A stretch of DNA of 64,000 nucleotides from Affinirhizobium straminoryzae. Its GTDB lineage: Bacteria; Pseudomonadota; Alphaproteobacteria; Rhizobiales; Rhizobiaceae. Numbering within the stretch: the stretch's first letter is position 1; every line of letters begins with the position of its first letter. The stretch lies in NCBI RefSeq assembly GCF_007004135.1, contig NZ_VJMG01000003.1:1-64000 (forward strand), written 5' to 3'. The translations under genes and the position numbers were made by a program. The notes under the pieces are model-generated. The model ran no database searches and was not told where the DNA came from. It saw nothing but the letters and a program-made list of their open reading frames with translations. Positions 45,476-54,109 of the stretch are shown in pieces.

Positions 45476-47143
45476 ATGCTGCCTGCGGGCAGCGGCAGGA
45501 ATTGGGGACGGGCATTGGCTCAGGACATGCCATCGGATCAAGCACGAAAGGCCCAGGCGGGCAGCCTGAGGGACCGGCTTGCATTCGCAGGGCTGGACGC
45601 GGAGGCGTGCGAGCTTCTGCGTCGCTTCCGACCCGCGCTCGAGACCTGCCTGAAGGACGGATTGCGTGATTTCTTCCACCGCCTGCAATCCTCCGCCGAG
45701 GCCATGCGCCATTTCGACAGCGACAACCAGCTGGAGCGGCTGCATGATCTGCAGGCCTCGCACTGGAGCGTGCTGACGGACGCCCGCTTCGATGCGCTCT
45801 ATGCCGAGCGGGTGAAGGTTCTTTCCGACGCGGAAGGCCGGATGGGCCTTGATCCGCGCTGGCACATCGCCGGCCATGCTGTGATGCTGGAAAATCTGGT
45901 GTCCTGTCTGTTCGACCAGCTGGCGTCGAAATCGCTGTTGCCGGCGGGCCGCAAGCGCGAACGCGAGATTGCCGATGCGGTGCGCGCCGTGATCCGGCTG
46001 GTGCTGGTCGACGTTGAGATCGCGGTGTCGCTGCGCATCAGCGACATCAGACAGAAGCACCAGAGGAGCCTTTCTGCCCAGCGCGAGCAGGATCAGGCCG
46101 AGGCGAACGATCTGTTCGGACCGGTGGTGGCGGCACTTGCTGCACGCGACCTGACGGCCCGCATTCCCGACGATCGGCCGGATGTCTATGCCGAGCTTTC
46201 CGCACTTCTCAACCAGGCGCTCGACGCGCTGACGGCCGCCATGGCAACCGCCTCCGAGCGTGTCCTGAATGCCGAGGCCCTGTCTGGGCAGGTGGCCGCG
46301 GATGCCCGCGAGGCTGCGGCCATGATGCGTCATGATGCCGAGGATCTGGCGGCTGCGGCAGCCGAGGTTGCAGCCCTTGCCGAGCGGCTGCGCGAGAGCG
46401 CCAACGACAGCGCCAGGGCAGAACAGGCGGCCCTCGAAACCCGTCGGTCGGCGGAGGAAAGCGGCGAGGTCGTCGGCCTCGCAATTTCCGCGATGTCGGA
46501 CATCGAGCAGTCGGCGGAAAAGATCGGGCAGATCATCGGGGTTATCGACGAGATCGCCTTCCAGACCAATCTCCTGGCACTGAATGCCGGAATCGAGGCC
46601 GCCCGCGCCGGCGATTCCGGGCGGGGCTTTGCCGTCGTCGCGCAGGAGGTGCGGGCGCTTGCCCAGCGCTCCGCCGAAGCGGCACGTGAAATCAAGCAGC
46701 TTGTGACCGGCACCAAGGCGCAGGTCGATGCAGGCGTGAAGATGGTTCATCGCACCCAGGATGCCATTGGCGGCATCGTCAACCAGGTCGCGGGCATCAA
46801 TGCGGCGATTGCCGGCATTGCCCGGGCGACCGATGACCAGGCCCTCAGCCTGCAGCGGGTGGCGGGCGAGGTGAAGGCGCTGGATGGCCGGCTTGCGGCA
46901 GGTGCTGCGGTGGCTCAACGCGCCGCCGAGGGCAGCGATACGCTCAGCACCGTCATCATAGAACTCGGCCGCACCGTGCGGGAATTCCGCATTGCGCGGG
47001 AAAGCGAAAGCGGCCAGCGCGTCTGGCAGCCGAAGGCCCGCGATCCGGGCGAGGCCTTGGGTGCCGAGGCTGCGGATACCGGAGGCCTGCAGCCGCCGGG
47101 CGGACTGTTCATGGCCCCGCAGCTTGCGGGGTTCGGTCGCTGA
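45476..47143 (+). CDS. icpA: Soluble globin-coupled methyl-accepting chemotaxis protein (IcpA-like)
   Basis: A 555-residue receptor without membrane segments. The N-terminal ~190 residues resemble the protoglobin sensor domain, including [20 protein letters not shown]. Where HemAT has the haem-ligating His before this block, this protein has Glu (E120), so classical haem binding is doubtful. The signalling hairpin [20 protein letters not shown] (about residues 358-377) contacts CheA and CheW. The C terminus lacks a CheR-docking pentapeptide. GAGGGG lies 7 bases before the ATG. It is the first gene of the che operon, the position of icpA in rhizobia. Confidence 0.88.
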   Translation: MLPAGSGRNWGRALAQDMPSDQARKAQAGSLRDRLAFAGLDAEACELLRRFRPALETCLKDGLRDFFHRLQSSAEAMRHFDSDNQLERLHDLQASHWSVLTDARFDALYAERVKVLSDAEGRMGLDPRWHIAGHAVMLENLVSCLFDQLASKSLLPAGRKREREIADAVRAVIRLVLVDVEIAVSLRISDIRQKHQRSLSAQREQDQAEANDLFGPVVAALAARDLTARIPDDRPDVYAELSALLNQALDALTAAMATASERVLNAEALSGQVAADAREAAAMMRHDAEDLAAAAAEVAALAERLRESANDSARAEQAALETRRSAEESGEVVGLAISAMSDIEQSAEKIGQIIGVIDEIAFQTNLLALNAGIEAARAGDSGRGFAVVAQEVRALAQRSAEAAREIKQLVTGTKAQVDAGVKMVHRTQDAIGGIVNQVAGINAAIAGIARATDDQALSLQRVAGEVKALDGRLAAGAAVAQRAAEGSDTLSTVIIELGRTVREFRIARESESGQRVWQPKARDPGEALGAEAADTGGLQPPGGLFMAPQLAGFGR

Positions 47144-47224
47144 CCCCCGGGTTTTCGACCGGCATGAGAATACCAGCTGCGGGACGATCCGGCAGCTGTG
47201 GCGACAACGATGAGGAATGAAGCG

Positions 47225-47524
47225 ATGGCGAGCGGGAAAGCAGTGACGGGAAGCCTCAAGCTGGTCTCAGTCCTGGATCTCAACGAGGCTTCCGTGTTGC
47301 ACGGCCAGTTGAGCAGCATGCGGGGCAAGGATCTGTCGATCGACGCGTCGGGCGTCGACCGCGTCGGTGTCCAGTGCGTGCAGGTGCTGATGGCGGCAGC
47401 CAACGCCTGGGAGGAGGACAAGAAAAAATTCGTCTTCGAGACTGTCTCGGACGCCTTCCGCAAGACCATGCAGCTTATCGGCATCAATATAGATCATCTG
47501 CTCGCTAAGGAGATTCAGCAGTGA
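47225..47524 (+). CDS. cheS: STAS-like chemotaxis protein CheS
   Basis: A 99-residue STAS/anti-sigma-antagonist-like protein. The alpha/beta pattern includes LVSVLDLNEASVLHGQLSS and the central SIDASGVDRVGVQCVQVLMA. In Sinorhizobium the gene in this position, cheS, binds CheA and speeds CheY1 dephosphorylation. The ATG at 47225 follows GAGGAA by 7 bases; an upstream GTG at 47198 keeps the frame open. The stop overlaps the cheY1 GTG start (GTGA). Confidence 0.85.
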   Translation: MASGKAVTGSLKLVSVLDLNEASVLHGQLSSMRGKDLSIDASGVDRVGVQCVQVLMAAANAWEEDKKKFVFETVSDAFRKTMQLIGINIDHLLAKEIQQ

Positions 47525-47886
47525 AAAAGAAAGTACTTACCGTCGACGATTCAAGGACGATCCGGAACATGCTTCTGGTCACCTTGAACAATGCCGGCTT
47601 CGAGACCATCCAGGCCGAAGACGGCGTCGAGGGCCTCGAGGTTCTGGAAGAATGCAACCCCGATGTCATCGTGACTGACATCAACATGCCGCGCCTTGAC
47701 GGCTTCGGCTTCATCGAGGGCGTGCGCCGCAACGAGCGTTATCGTGCGGTCCCGATCCTCGTGCTCACCACGGAAAGCGATGCGGAAAAGAAGAACCGTG
47801 CGCGCCAGGCCGGCGCAACCGGCTGGATCGTCAAGCCCTTCGACCCCGCAAAATTGATTGATGCGATCGAGCGTGTAACCGCCTGA
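47521..47886 (+). CDS. cheY1: Response regulator CheY1
   Basis: A 121-residue single receiver domain. Acidic-pocket residues are in VDDS (D9-D10), the phosphoacceptor is D53 in VTDINMPRLDG, with the conserved Thr in VLTTES and Lys in WIVKPFD. In rhizobia with two CheY proteins, CheY1 acts as a phosphate sink rather than the main motor effector. Translation starts at a GTG coupled to the cheS stop. CheA follows 16 bases downstream. Confidence 0.93.
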   Translation: MKKKVLTVDDSRTIRNMLLVTLNNAGFETIQAEDGVEGLEVLEECNPDVIVTDINMPRLDGFGFIEGVRRNERYRAVPILVLTTESDAEKKNRARQAGATGWIVKPFDPAKLIDAIERVTA

Positions 47887-47902
47887 ACCGGGAATTCCTG
47901 CG

Positions 47903-50212
47903 ATGGATATGAACGAAATCAAAGAGATCTTCTTCCAGGAGTGCGAGGAGCAGCTCGCCGAACTGGAATCTGGTCTTCTCAAGCTCAATGACGGCGACCG
48001 TGACCCGGAAACGGTGAATGCCGTCTTCCGTGCCGTCCATTCGATCAAGGGCGGTGCCGGCGCATTCGGGCTTGATGACCTGGTCTCGTTCGCCCACGTG
48101 TTCGAAACGACGCTGGATTGCGTCCGCTCAAACAAGCTGGAACCCACGCAGGACGTCCTGAAAGTGATGCTGAGGTCGGCCGACGTTCTGGCCGACCTGG
48201 TGAGCGCCTCCCGCGACGGCGGCAGTGTGGAGGAATCGCGCACCCGCGGCCTGCTGAAGGAGCTCGAGGCTCTGGCCCGCGGCGAGATGCCGACCGGCGG
48301 TGGTGCCGCCGAAGCGCCGAAGCCTGCTCCCGCCAAGGCCGCCGCGCCCGCCCCGGTACCGGCTGCCGCGCCCGCCCCGGCCCCCACGGACGAGAGCGGT
48401 TTCCAGCCGATCCCCTTCACGTTCGATGGTTTCGGTGCCGACGAGCCGGCCGAGGATCTCTCCGTTTTCGAGGTCTCCTTCAAGCCCCGCCGCGATCTCT
48501 ATGCCAAGGGCAACGAGGCCGCCCTTTTGCTGCGCGATCTCTCCCGCGTCGGCGAGATGAGCATCAACTGCGACATGGACCAGCTGCCGGCCTTCGACAA
48601 GATGGACCCGGAGGGCGCCTATTTCAGCTGGACGATCCAGGTGAAGACGGCCAAGAGCGAGCAGGATATCCGCACCGTCTTCGAATTTGCCGAATGGGAT
48701 TGCGATCTCGACGTCAAGGTCGCCGATAGCTCTGCCGAAGAACTGCCGATGGTTCCGGTTCCCTTCGACCTGTCGATCCTCGATGACGGCACCTCCGACG
48801 CGGATGGTGATGATGGTGGTGCCGCCGAAGCCGCAGCCCAGGCCGTTGCCGCCGCCGAGACGGCCACCAACGTGACCAAGATGGCCGCTGCCGCTGCCCG
48901 CGTTGAAAAGAAGGAAAGCCAGGCTGCCGCTGCGGCCGCCGCCGCTGCTGCCAACGCCGCCAATGCGGCCAATGCCGCCAATAGCGCCGGCCAGACGATC
49001 CGCGTCGATCTTGATCGCGTCGACCGGCTGATCAACCTCGTCGGCGAGCTTGTCATCAACCAGGCCATGCTGTCGCAGAGCGTCATCGAGAACGATACGA
49101 CCGGCACCTCCTCCATCAACATGGGTCTCGAAGAGCTGCAGCAGCTCACCCGCGAGATCCAGGATTCGGTGATGGCGATCCGCGCCCAGCCGGTGAAGCC
49201 GGTCTTCCAGCGCATGTCGCGCATCGTGCGCGAAGTGGCCGACATGGTGGGCAAGTCGATCCGCCTCGTCACCGAAGGTGAAAACACAGAAGTCGACAAG
49301 ACGGTCATCGACAAGCTGGCCGAACCGCTGACCCACATGATCCGCAATGCCGTTGACCACGGCATCGAGAGTCCGGAACGCCGCGAGGCCGCCGGCAAGA
49401 ATCCGGAAGGCACGGTCAAGCTCACCGCCAAGCATCGCTCCGGCCGCATCGTCATCGAACTGTCCGACGACGGCGCCGGCATCAACCGCGAGAAGGTCAA
49501 GCAGAAGGCGATCGACAAGGATCTGATCCCGGCCGATTCCAACCTGACGGACGAGGAAATCGACAACCTCATCTTCATGCCGGGCTTCTCGACCGCCGAC
49601 AAGATTTCCGACATTTCCGGCCGCGGCGTCGGCATGGACGTCGTCAAGCGTTCCATCCAGGCACTCGGCGGCCGCATCTCGATCAGCTCGCGGCCGGGCA
49701 ATGGCTCGACCTTCACCATGAGCCTGCCGCTGACGCTCGCCGTTCTCGACGGCATGGTGGTGACGGTCGCCGGCCAGACGCTCGTGGTGCCGCTGACCGC
49801 CATCGTCGAGACCCTGCAGCCGGAAGCGTCTGCGATCCATTCCTTCGGCGCCAACCAGCGGCTGATCTCGATCCGCAATTCCTTCTGCCCGCTCGTCGAC
49901 GTGGGGCGCATCCTCAACTTCCGTTCCATCCAGGCCAACCCTGTCGAGGGGGTCGCACTTCTGGTGGAATCGGAAGGCGGCGGCCAGCGCGCGCTGATGG
50001 TGGACGCGATCCAGGGCCAGCGCCAGGTGGTGATCAAGTCGCTTGAAGCCAACTACACGCATGTTCCGGGCATCGCCGCGGCCACCATCCTTGGTGACGG
50101 TCGCGTCGCACTCATCCTCGACGTTGATGCCGTGGTCGCCGCCTCGCGCGGCCAGTCGTTGCGGCAGGACAGCGGTATGAAGGCGGATATGTCTTTGGCA
50201 GCAACGGGTTAA
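47903..50212 (+). CDS. cheA: Chemotaxis histidine kinase CheA
   Basis: A 769-residue kinase. The P1 phosphotransfer domain has the phosphoacceptor H46 in HSIKGGAGAFG. An Ala/Pro-rich linker and a P2-like region (about 150-290) follow, then a striking Ala/Asn-rich linker (about 330-368). The dimerisation domain starts DRVDRLINLVGELVINQAML. The ATPase contains MIRNAVDHGIE, the G1 box ELSDDGAGIN and GRGVGMDVVK. The C-terminal CheW-like P5 domain ends the protein. It phosphorylates CheY1, CheY2 and CheB in response to receptors. The ribosome site is modest. Confidence 0.97.
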   Translation: MDMNEIKEIFFQECEEQLAELESGLLKLNDGDRDPETVNAVFRAVHSIKGGAGAFGLDDLVSFAHVFETTLDCVRSNKLEPTQDVLKVMLRSADVLADLVSASRDGGSVEESRTRGLLKELEALARGEMPTGGGAAEAPKPAPAKAAAPAPVPAAAPAPAPTDESGFQPIPFTFDGFGADEPAEDLSVFEVSFKPRRDLYAKGNEAALLLRDLSRVGEMSINCDMDQLPAFDKMDPEGAYFSWTIQVKTAKSEQDIRTVFEFAEWDCDLDVKVADSSAEELPMVPVPFDLSILDDGTSDADGDDGGAAEAAAQAVAAAETATNVTKMAAAAARVEKKESQAAAAAAAAAANAANAANAANSAGQTIRVDLDRVDRLINLVGELVINQAMLSQSVIENDTTGTSSINMGLEELQQLTREIQDSVMAIRAQPVKPVFQRMSRIVREVADMVGKSIRLVTEGENTEVDKTVIDKLAEPLTHMIRNAVDHGIESPERREAAGKNPEGTVKLTAKHRSGRIVIELSDDGAGINREKVKQKAIDKDLIPADSNLTDEEIDNLIFMPGFSTADKISDISGRGVGMDVVKRSIQALGGRISISSRPGNGSTFTMSLPLTLAVLDGMVVTVAGQTLVVPLTAIVETLQPEASAIHSFGANQRLISIRNSFCPLVDVGRILNFRSIQANPVEGVALLVESEGGGQRALMVDAIQGQRQVVIKSLEANYTHVPGIAAATILGDGRVALILDVDAVVAASRGQSLRQDSGMKADMSLAATG

Positions 50213-50229
50213 CTGACGGATTGTAGAGT

Positions 50230-50697
50230 ATGTCGTACGCCGTGAAAAATCTTGCTCAGGGAAGCCGGGAGCTCATTGCCTTCCGGATCGGAGACCAGGA
50301 ATTTTGCGTCAACATCATGTCGGTGCGGGAAATCCGGGGGTGGACGAAAGCCACCGGCCTTCCGCACTCCCCGTCCTATGTGATGGGCGTGATCAACCTG
50401 CGCGGCGCCGTTTTGCCCATCATCGATCTCTCCGCACGCCTCGGGCTGCGGCGAGCTGAGCCGACCCCGCGCCATGTCATCATCGTGGCGCAGGTCAAGA
50501 ACCGTGTCGTGGGACTGCTCGTGGAAGCCGTCTCCGACATCCTCACCGTCACCGATGAAAACATTCAGCCTGTTCCCGAAGTCTCGTCCGACCTGGAGAA
50601 GCAGTATGCCCGCGGCATCCTGGCGATCGACAAGCGGATGATCTGCCTGATCGAACTGGATGCGCTCTTCCCCGACACCGAAAGCGAAGTAGCATGA
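50230..50697 (+). CDS. cheW: Chemotaxis adaptor CheW (operon copy)
   Basis: A 155-residue CheW protein coupling receptors to CheA. The core reads ELIAFRIGDQEFCVNIMSVR, GVINLRGAVLPIIDLSARLG (about residues 56-75) and GLLVEAVSDIL. It differs clearly in the C-terminal third from the solitary CheW at 25589. It starts 17 bases after cheA and overlaps cheR by 4 bases. Some rhizobial che operons (Agrobacterium) lack this gene while Sinorhizobium has it. Confidence 0.95.
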   Translation: MSYAVKNLAQGSRELIAFRIGDQEFCVNIMSVREIRGWTKATGLPHSPSYVMGVINLRGAVLPIIDLSARLGLRRAEPTPRHVIIVAQVKNRVVGLLVEAVSDILTVTDENIQPVPEVSSDLEKQYARGILAIDKRMICLIELDALFPDTESEVA

Positions 50698-51602
50698 AGG
50701 CCACCGGCGTCATCGACAGCAGGCAGTCCCCGGACGAGGTCCTTGCCAGTGGCGAATATCCGCTGACGCGGCGCGATCTCGCCGAGATCGCCGCCATGAT
50801 CTATTCCGATGCCGGCATCTATCTGAACGACACCAAGGCGTCGCTCGTCTATTCGCGCCTGTCGAAGCACATCCGCAACCTCGGCCTGAAAGGCTTTCGT
50901 GAGTATTGCACGCTCGTCTCCTCGCCGGAGGGGGCCCATGTGCGCCGCGAGATGCTGTCCCACCTGACGACGAACTTCACCCGTTTCTTCCGGGAAAACC
51001 ACCATTTCGAGCACCTGCGCGACGAGGTGCTGCCGGGGCTGATCGCGCGCGCCAAGAGCGGCGGGCGCGTGCGCATCTGGTCTGCGGCCTGCTCCGACGG
51101 GCAGGAACCCTATTCCATCGCGCTGACCGTGCTCGCGCTGCTGCCGAATGCGGCGGATTACGACTTCCGCATCCTCGCGACCGACATCGACCCGAAGATC
51201 CTCGCGCTTGCCCGCGCCGGGGTCTACGATGAAAATGCGCTGGAGACGGTCAGTCCGGCGATGCGAAAGCAGTACTTCCGCGAGGTCGATGCCAACGGCC
51301 GGCGCAAGTTCCAGGTCGATGACCGCGTCAAGAAGCTGATCACCTACAACGAGCTGAACCTGATGGCCCAGTGGCCGTTCAAGGGCAATTTCGACGTGAT
51401 CTTCTGTCGCAACGTGGTGATCTATTTCGACGAACCGACGCAGATGAAGATCTGGTCGCGGTTCGCGCAGCTCTTCCCGATCGGTGGCCACCTCTACATC
51501 GGCCATTCCGAGCGGGTCACGGGGGAGGCAAAGAACCTCTTCGACAACATAGGGATAACCACCTACCGCTATACTGGCAAAAGCGCGGGGAGGACTGCAT
51601 GA
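50694..51602 (+). CDS. cheR: Chemotaxis methyltransferase CheR
   Basis: A 302-residue SAM-dependent enzyme that methylates receptor glutamates. The N-terminal helical domain is followed by the methyltransferase fold; the SAM loop is [18 protein letters not shown] (about residues 123-140), with [15 protein letters not shown] (about 160-174) and [12 protein letters not shown] (about 234-245). The start overlaps the cheW stop (ATGA), and the stop overlaps the cheB start. Confidence 0.96.
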   Translation: MKATGVIDSRQSPDEVLASGEYPLTRRDLAEIAAMIYSDAGIYLNDTKASLVYSRLSKHIRNLGLKGFREYCTLVSSPEGAHVRREMLSHLTTNFTRFFRENHHFEHLRDEVLPGLIARAKSGGRVRIWSAACSDGQEPYSIALTVLALLPNAADYDFRILATDIDPKILALARAGVYDENALETVSPAMRKQYFREVDANGRRKFQVDDRVKKLITYNELNLMAQWPFKGNFDVIFCRNVVIYFDEPTQMKIWSRFAQLFPIGGHLYIGHSERVTGEAKNLFDNIGITTYRYTGKSAGRTA

Positions 51603-52639
51603 CCATGCCGGCAAGAGTACTCGTCGTTGATGATTCGCCCACCATGCGCGGCCTGATCACCGCCGTCCTCAATTCGGATCCGGAGGTCAACGTCGTTGGC
51701 CAGGCGGGCGATGCGCATGAGGCGCGTGCGGCGATCAAGCAGCTGAACCCGGATGTGGTGACGCTCGACATCGAGATGCCCAACATGAACGGGCTGGAAT
51801 TCCTCGAGAAGATCATGCGCCTGCGGCCGATGCCGGTGATCATGGTCTCCACGATGACGCATCAGGGGGCAAACGCCACGCTGGCGGCGCTCGAGATCGG
51901 TGCCTTCGATTGCGTGAGCAAGCCGGTGCCGGGCGATGCGCGTCCCTTCTATGATCTGGCCGAGAAGGTGAAGGCGGCTGCGCGCTCCAAGCGCGGCCGC
52001 ATGGTCACGGCTCCTCAGCCGGTTCTTGCGCCGACGGCGGAGTATCGCGTCGGCCGCAAGGTGGTGGCGATCGGTTCCTCCACGGGCGGCGTGGAGGCGC
52101 TGATCGCGGTGTTGCAGAAATTCCCCAGGAACTGCCCGCCAACCGTCATTACCCAGCACATGCCGCCCACGTTTACCAAAAGTTTTGCTGAAAGGCTTAA
52201 TCGTATTTGCGCTCCTGTGGTGCAGGAAGCAACCGACGGCGCCCGGCTCGAGATCGGCAAGATCTACCTGGCGCCCGGTGGTGAACGGCACCTTCAGGTC
52301 GTTAATCCCTCCGCGCCCAGCTGCCGGCTCGTCGAACGCGACCCTGTCAACGGTCACCGCCCGTCGGTGGACGTCCTGTTCGAATCCGTGGCGGAACTGG
52401 CCGGTCGGAATGCTGTCGGGGTGATTCTGACCGGCATGGGCCGGGACGGCGCCTCGGGCCTGCTCAAGATGCGCAGTGCGGGCGCACGCACCATTGGGCA
52501 GAACGAGAAGACATGCGTCGTCTACGGCATGCCCCGTGTCGCGCATGATATCGGCGCCGTCGAGCAGCAATTGCCGCTCGGTGCGATCGGAGAAGAAATC
52601 TTGAAATTAACCGCTGCCCGAAAAGAAGGTACCGAATAA
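51599..52639 (+). CDS. cheB: Chemotaxis methylesterase/deamidase CheB
   Basis: A 346-residue protein with an N-terminal receiver (D57 in [12 protein letters not shown]) and a C-terminal esterase domain. The catalytic triad is visible: Ser near 161 in [10 protein letters not shown], His in ITQHMPP and Asp in [12 protein letters not shown]. It demethylates receptors when phosphorylated by CheA. The ATG overlaps the cheR stop; an in-frame ATG two codons later is possible. The cheY2 start follows immediately after the TAA. Confidence 0.96.
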   Translation: MTMPARVLVVDDSPTMRGLITAVLNSDPEVNVVGQAGDAHEARAAIKQLNPDVVTLDIEMPNMNGLEFLEKIMRLRPMPVIMVSTMTHQGANATLAALEIGAFDCVSKPVPGDARPFYDLAEKVKAAARSKRGRMVTAPQPVLAPTAEYRVGRKVVAIGSSTGGVEALIAVLQKFPRNCPPTVITQHMPPTFTKSFAERLNRICAPVVQEATDGARLEIGKIYLAPGGERHLQVVNPSAPSCRLVERDPVNGHRPSVDVLFESVAELAGRNAVGVILTGMGRDGASGLLKMRSAGARTIGQNEKTCVVYGMPRVAHDIGAVEQQLPLGAIGEEILKLTAARKEGTE

Positions 52640-53029
52640 ATGTCTCTCGCTGAAAAAATCAAAGTTCTGATCGTGGATGATCAGGTGACGAGCCGGTTGC
52701 TGCTCAGCGACGCCCTGACGCAGCTCGGGTTCAAGCAGATCACGGCCGCAGGCGATGGCGAGCAGGGCATGAAGATCATGGCCGAGCAACCGCATCATCT
52801 CGTGATCTCGGACTTCAACATGCCCAAGATGGACGGTCTGGGCCTCTTGCAGGCGGTACGCACGAACCCGGCAACGAAGAAGGCGGCCTTCATCATTCTG
52901 ACTGCGCAGGGCGACCGTGCCCTGGTGCAGAAGGCAGCCCAGCTCGGTGCCAACAACGTGCTCGCAAAGCCATTCACGATCGAAAAGATGAAAGCTGCCA
53001 TCGAGGCGGTGTTCGGAGCGCTTAAATGA
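52640..53029 (+). CDS. cheY2: Response regulator CheY2 (flagellar motor effector)
   Basis: A 129-residue receiver with D13-D14 in LIVDDQ, phosphoacceptor D58 in [12 protein letters not shown], Thr in IILTAQGD and Lys in VLAKPFT. In rhizobia CheY2-P slows or reverses the flagellar motor. The ATG directly abuts the cheB stop, and its stop overlaps cheD by 4 bases, indicating tight coupling. Confidence 0.94.
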   Translation: MSLAEKIKVLIVDDQVTSRLLLSDALTQLGFKQITAAGDGEQGMKIMAEQPHHLVISDFNMPKMDGLGLLQAVRTNPATKKAAFIILTAQGDRALVQKAAQLGANNVLAKPFTIEKMKAAIEAVFGALK

Positions 53030-53580
53030 ATGAAATGGCCGCAGCCAAGCGGATAAATATTATCCAGGGCGAATATAAGGTAACGGATGAACCCAATGCC
53101 GTCATTACGACGATCCTGGGCTCCTGCGTGGCTGCGTGCCTGAGGGATCCGGTCGCGGGCATCGGGGGGATGAACCACTTCCTCCTGCCCGGAACGGGGC
53201 CTGGCGGGATGTCGGGCGGGGACATGTCCCGGTACGGCGTTCATCTGATGGAACTTCTGATCAACGGCATCCTGAAGCGCGGCGGGCGGCGCGAGCGGCT
53301 GGAGGCGAAGATCTTCGGCGGGGCGAAGACGATTGCGAGCTTTTCCAATGTGGGTGAGCAGAATTCGGCCTTTGCCACCCAGTTCCTGCGTGACGAAGGC
53401 ATCAAGATCGTCGGCTCTTCCGTCGGCGGCGAGTTCGGCCGCAAGCTGGAATACTGGCCTGCCAGCGGGCGGGCTCGGACCTATCCGCTGACCGGGGCGG
53501 AAACCCAGAAGACGGTGGCCATGGAGCAGCGTCCGGCCCGGCCCGCAAAGCCGGTCGAGAGTTCAATCGAGTTTTTCTGA
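53026..53580 (+). CDS. cheD: Chemoreceptor glutamine deamidase CheD
   Basis: A 184-residue CheD protein that converts receptor glutamines to glutamates. The catalytic Cys is in [14 protein letters not shown] (about residue 30) and the His in [10 protein letters not shown] (about residue 48). The C-terminal tail VESSIEFF is a short acidic/hydrophobic end. The start overlaps the cheY2 stop; cheT follows after 11 bases. Confidence 0.94.
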   Translation: MNEMAAAKRINIIQGEYKVTDEPNAVITTILGSCVAACLRDPVAGIGGMNHFLLPGTGPGGMSGGDMSRYGVHLMELLINGILKRGGRRERLEAKIFGGAKTIASFSNVGEQNSAFATQFLRDEGIKIVGSSVGGEFGRKLEYWPASGRARTYPLTGAETQKTVAMEQRPARPAKPVESSIEFF

Positions 53581-53591
53581 TCGAGGAAGCA

Positions 53592-53981
53592 ATGACCGAT
53601 ATCTATTCGAAGCCATCCGGCTTGCTCGACGAAAAGCTGCCCGACGTTCTGATGCGGATCGTGTCGGAACTCTACGACGTGGCCTATCTGATCGAACGGG
53701 TGGAGCCGCAGCTTCTCGAAGTGGGCGGCGCTGCCGTACTGCAGTCGCCCGACAGCATGAAGGTGCTTCAGGGTATCGACCTTGCGGTGCAGAAGACCCG
53801 TGGTCTGGCCGAATACATCGACACCATCACCGGCACCATTCCGGACGAATGGACGGTCGATGTGTCGACCGCACTCAGTCTCGTGAAGCTGGCCGACATG
53901 CACAAGGCCCTCAGCCAGGGCCTTCGCCACGGCCATTCCCAGCCGCTCAGCAAGACGGCCGGCGATATCGACCTGTTCTGA
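53592..53981 (+). CDS. cheT: CheT, CheZ-like chemotaxis protein
   Basis: A 129-residue, mostly helical cytoplasmic protein in the last position of the rhizobial che operon. The segment QGIDLAVQKTRGLAEYID (about residues 57-74) contains D-L-A-V-Q, matching the D-x-x-x-Q phosphatase signature of CheZ. CheT of Sinorhizobium has been described as a remote CheZ homologue that dephosphorylates a CheY. The Gly/Ile-rich C-terminal ending GDIDLF may bind a response regulator, as the CheZ C terminus does. GAGGAAGCA precedes the ATG. Confidence 0.85.
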   Translation: MTDIYSKPSGLLDEKLPDVLMRIVSELYDVAYLIERVEPQLLEVGGAAVLQSPDSMKVLQGIDLAVQKTRGLAEYIDTITGTIPDEWTVDVSTALSLVKLADMHKALSQGLRHGHSQPLSKTAGDIDLF

Positions 53982-53999
53982 GGCCGCGTCCCGCGGCCT
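53981..53999 (+). terminator. Hairpin at the end of the che operon
   Basis: AGGCCGCG (53981-53988), loop TCC, CGCGGCCT (53992-53999). A perfect 8-bp GC stem beginning at the cheT stop codon, without a T-run; it may only partly stop transcription into fliF. Confidence 0.5.
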
Positions 54000-54035
54000 T
54001 GGAAGAAACACCGTCAGACCACCGCAGCGAAATGC

Positions 54036-54064
54036 TCGCACAAGCTTCGCTTCCTAAGGTGCGG
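54036..54064 (+). promoter_or_regulatory. Flagellar class-II-type promoter element upstream of fliF
   Basis: TCGCACAAG (54036-54044) and CTTCCTAAGGT (54050-54060) are separated exactly as in the element before flgF at 62972-63000. The downstream CG-T trinucleotide pattern also matches. It lies 50 bases before the fliF start. It is a candidate activator site for Rem or VisNR, the rhizobial motility regulators; identity is inferred. Confidence 0.6.
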
Positions 54065-54109
54065 TTGGGCAAAGGGCTCTTTAATCCTTTTTGACGGTGC
54101 GGGAACAGA

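Noticed and set aside
48128-50062. Long antisense frame through cheA, plus similar ones through podJ, lpiA, the hybrid kinase and the flagellar block
   Set aside because: All are complementary to strongly supported genes and contain no domain signature.
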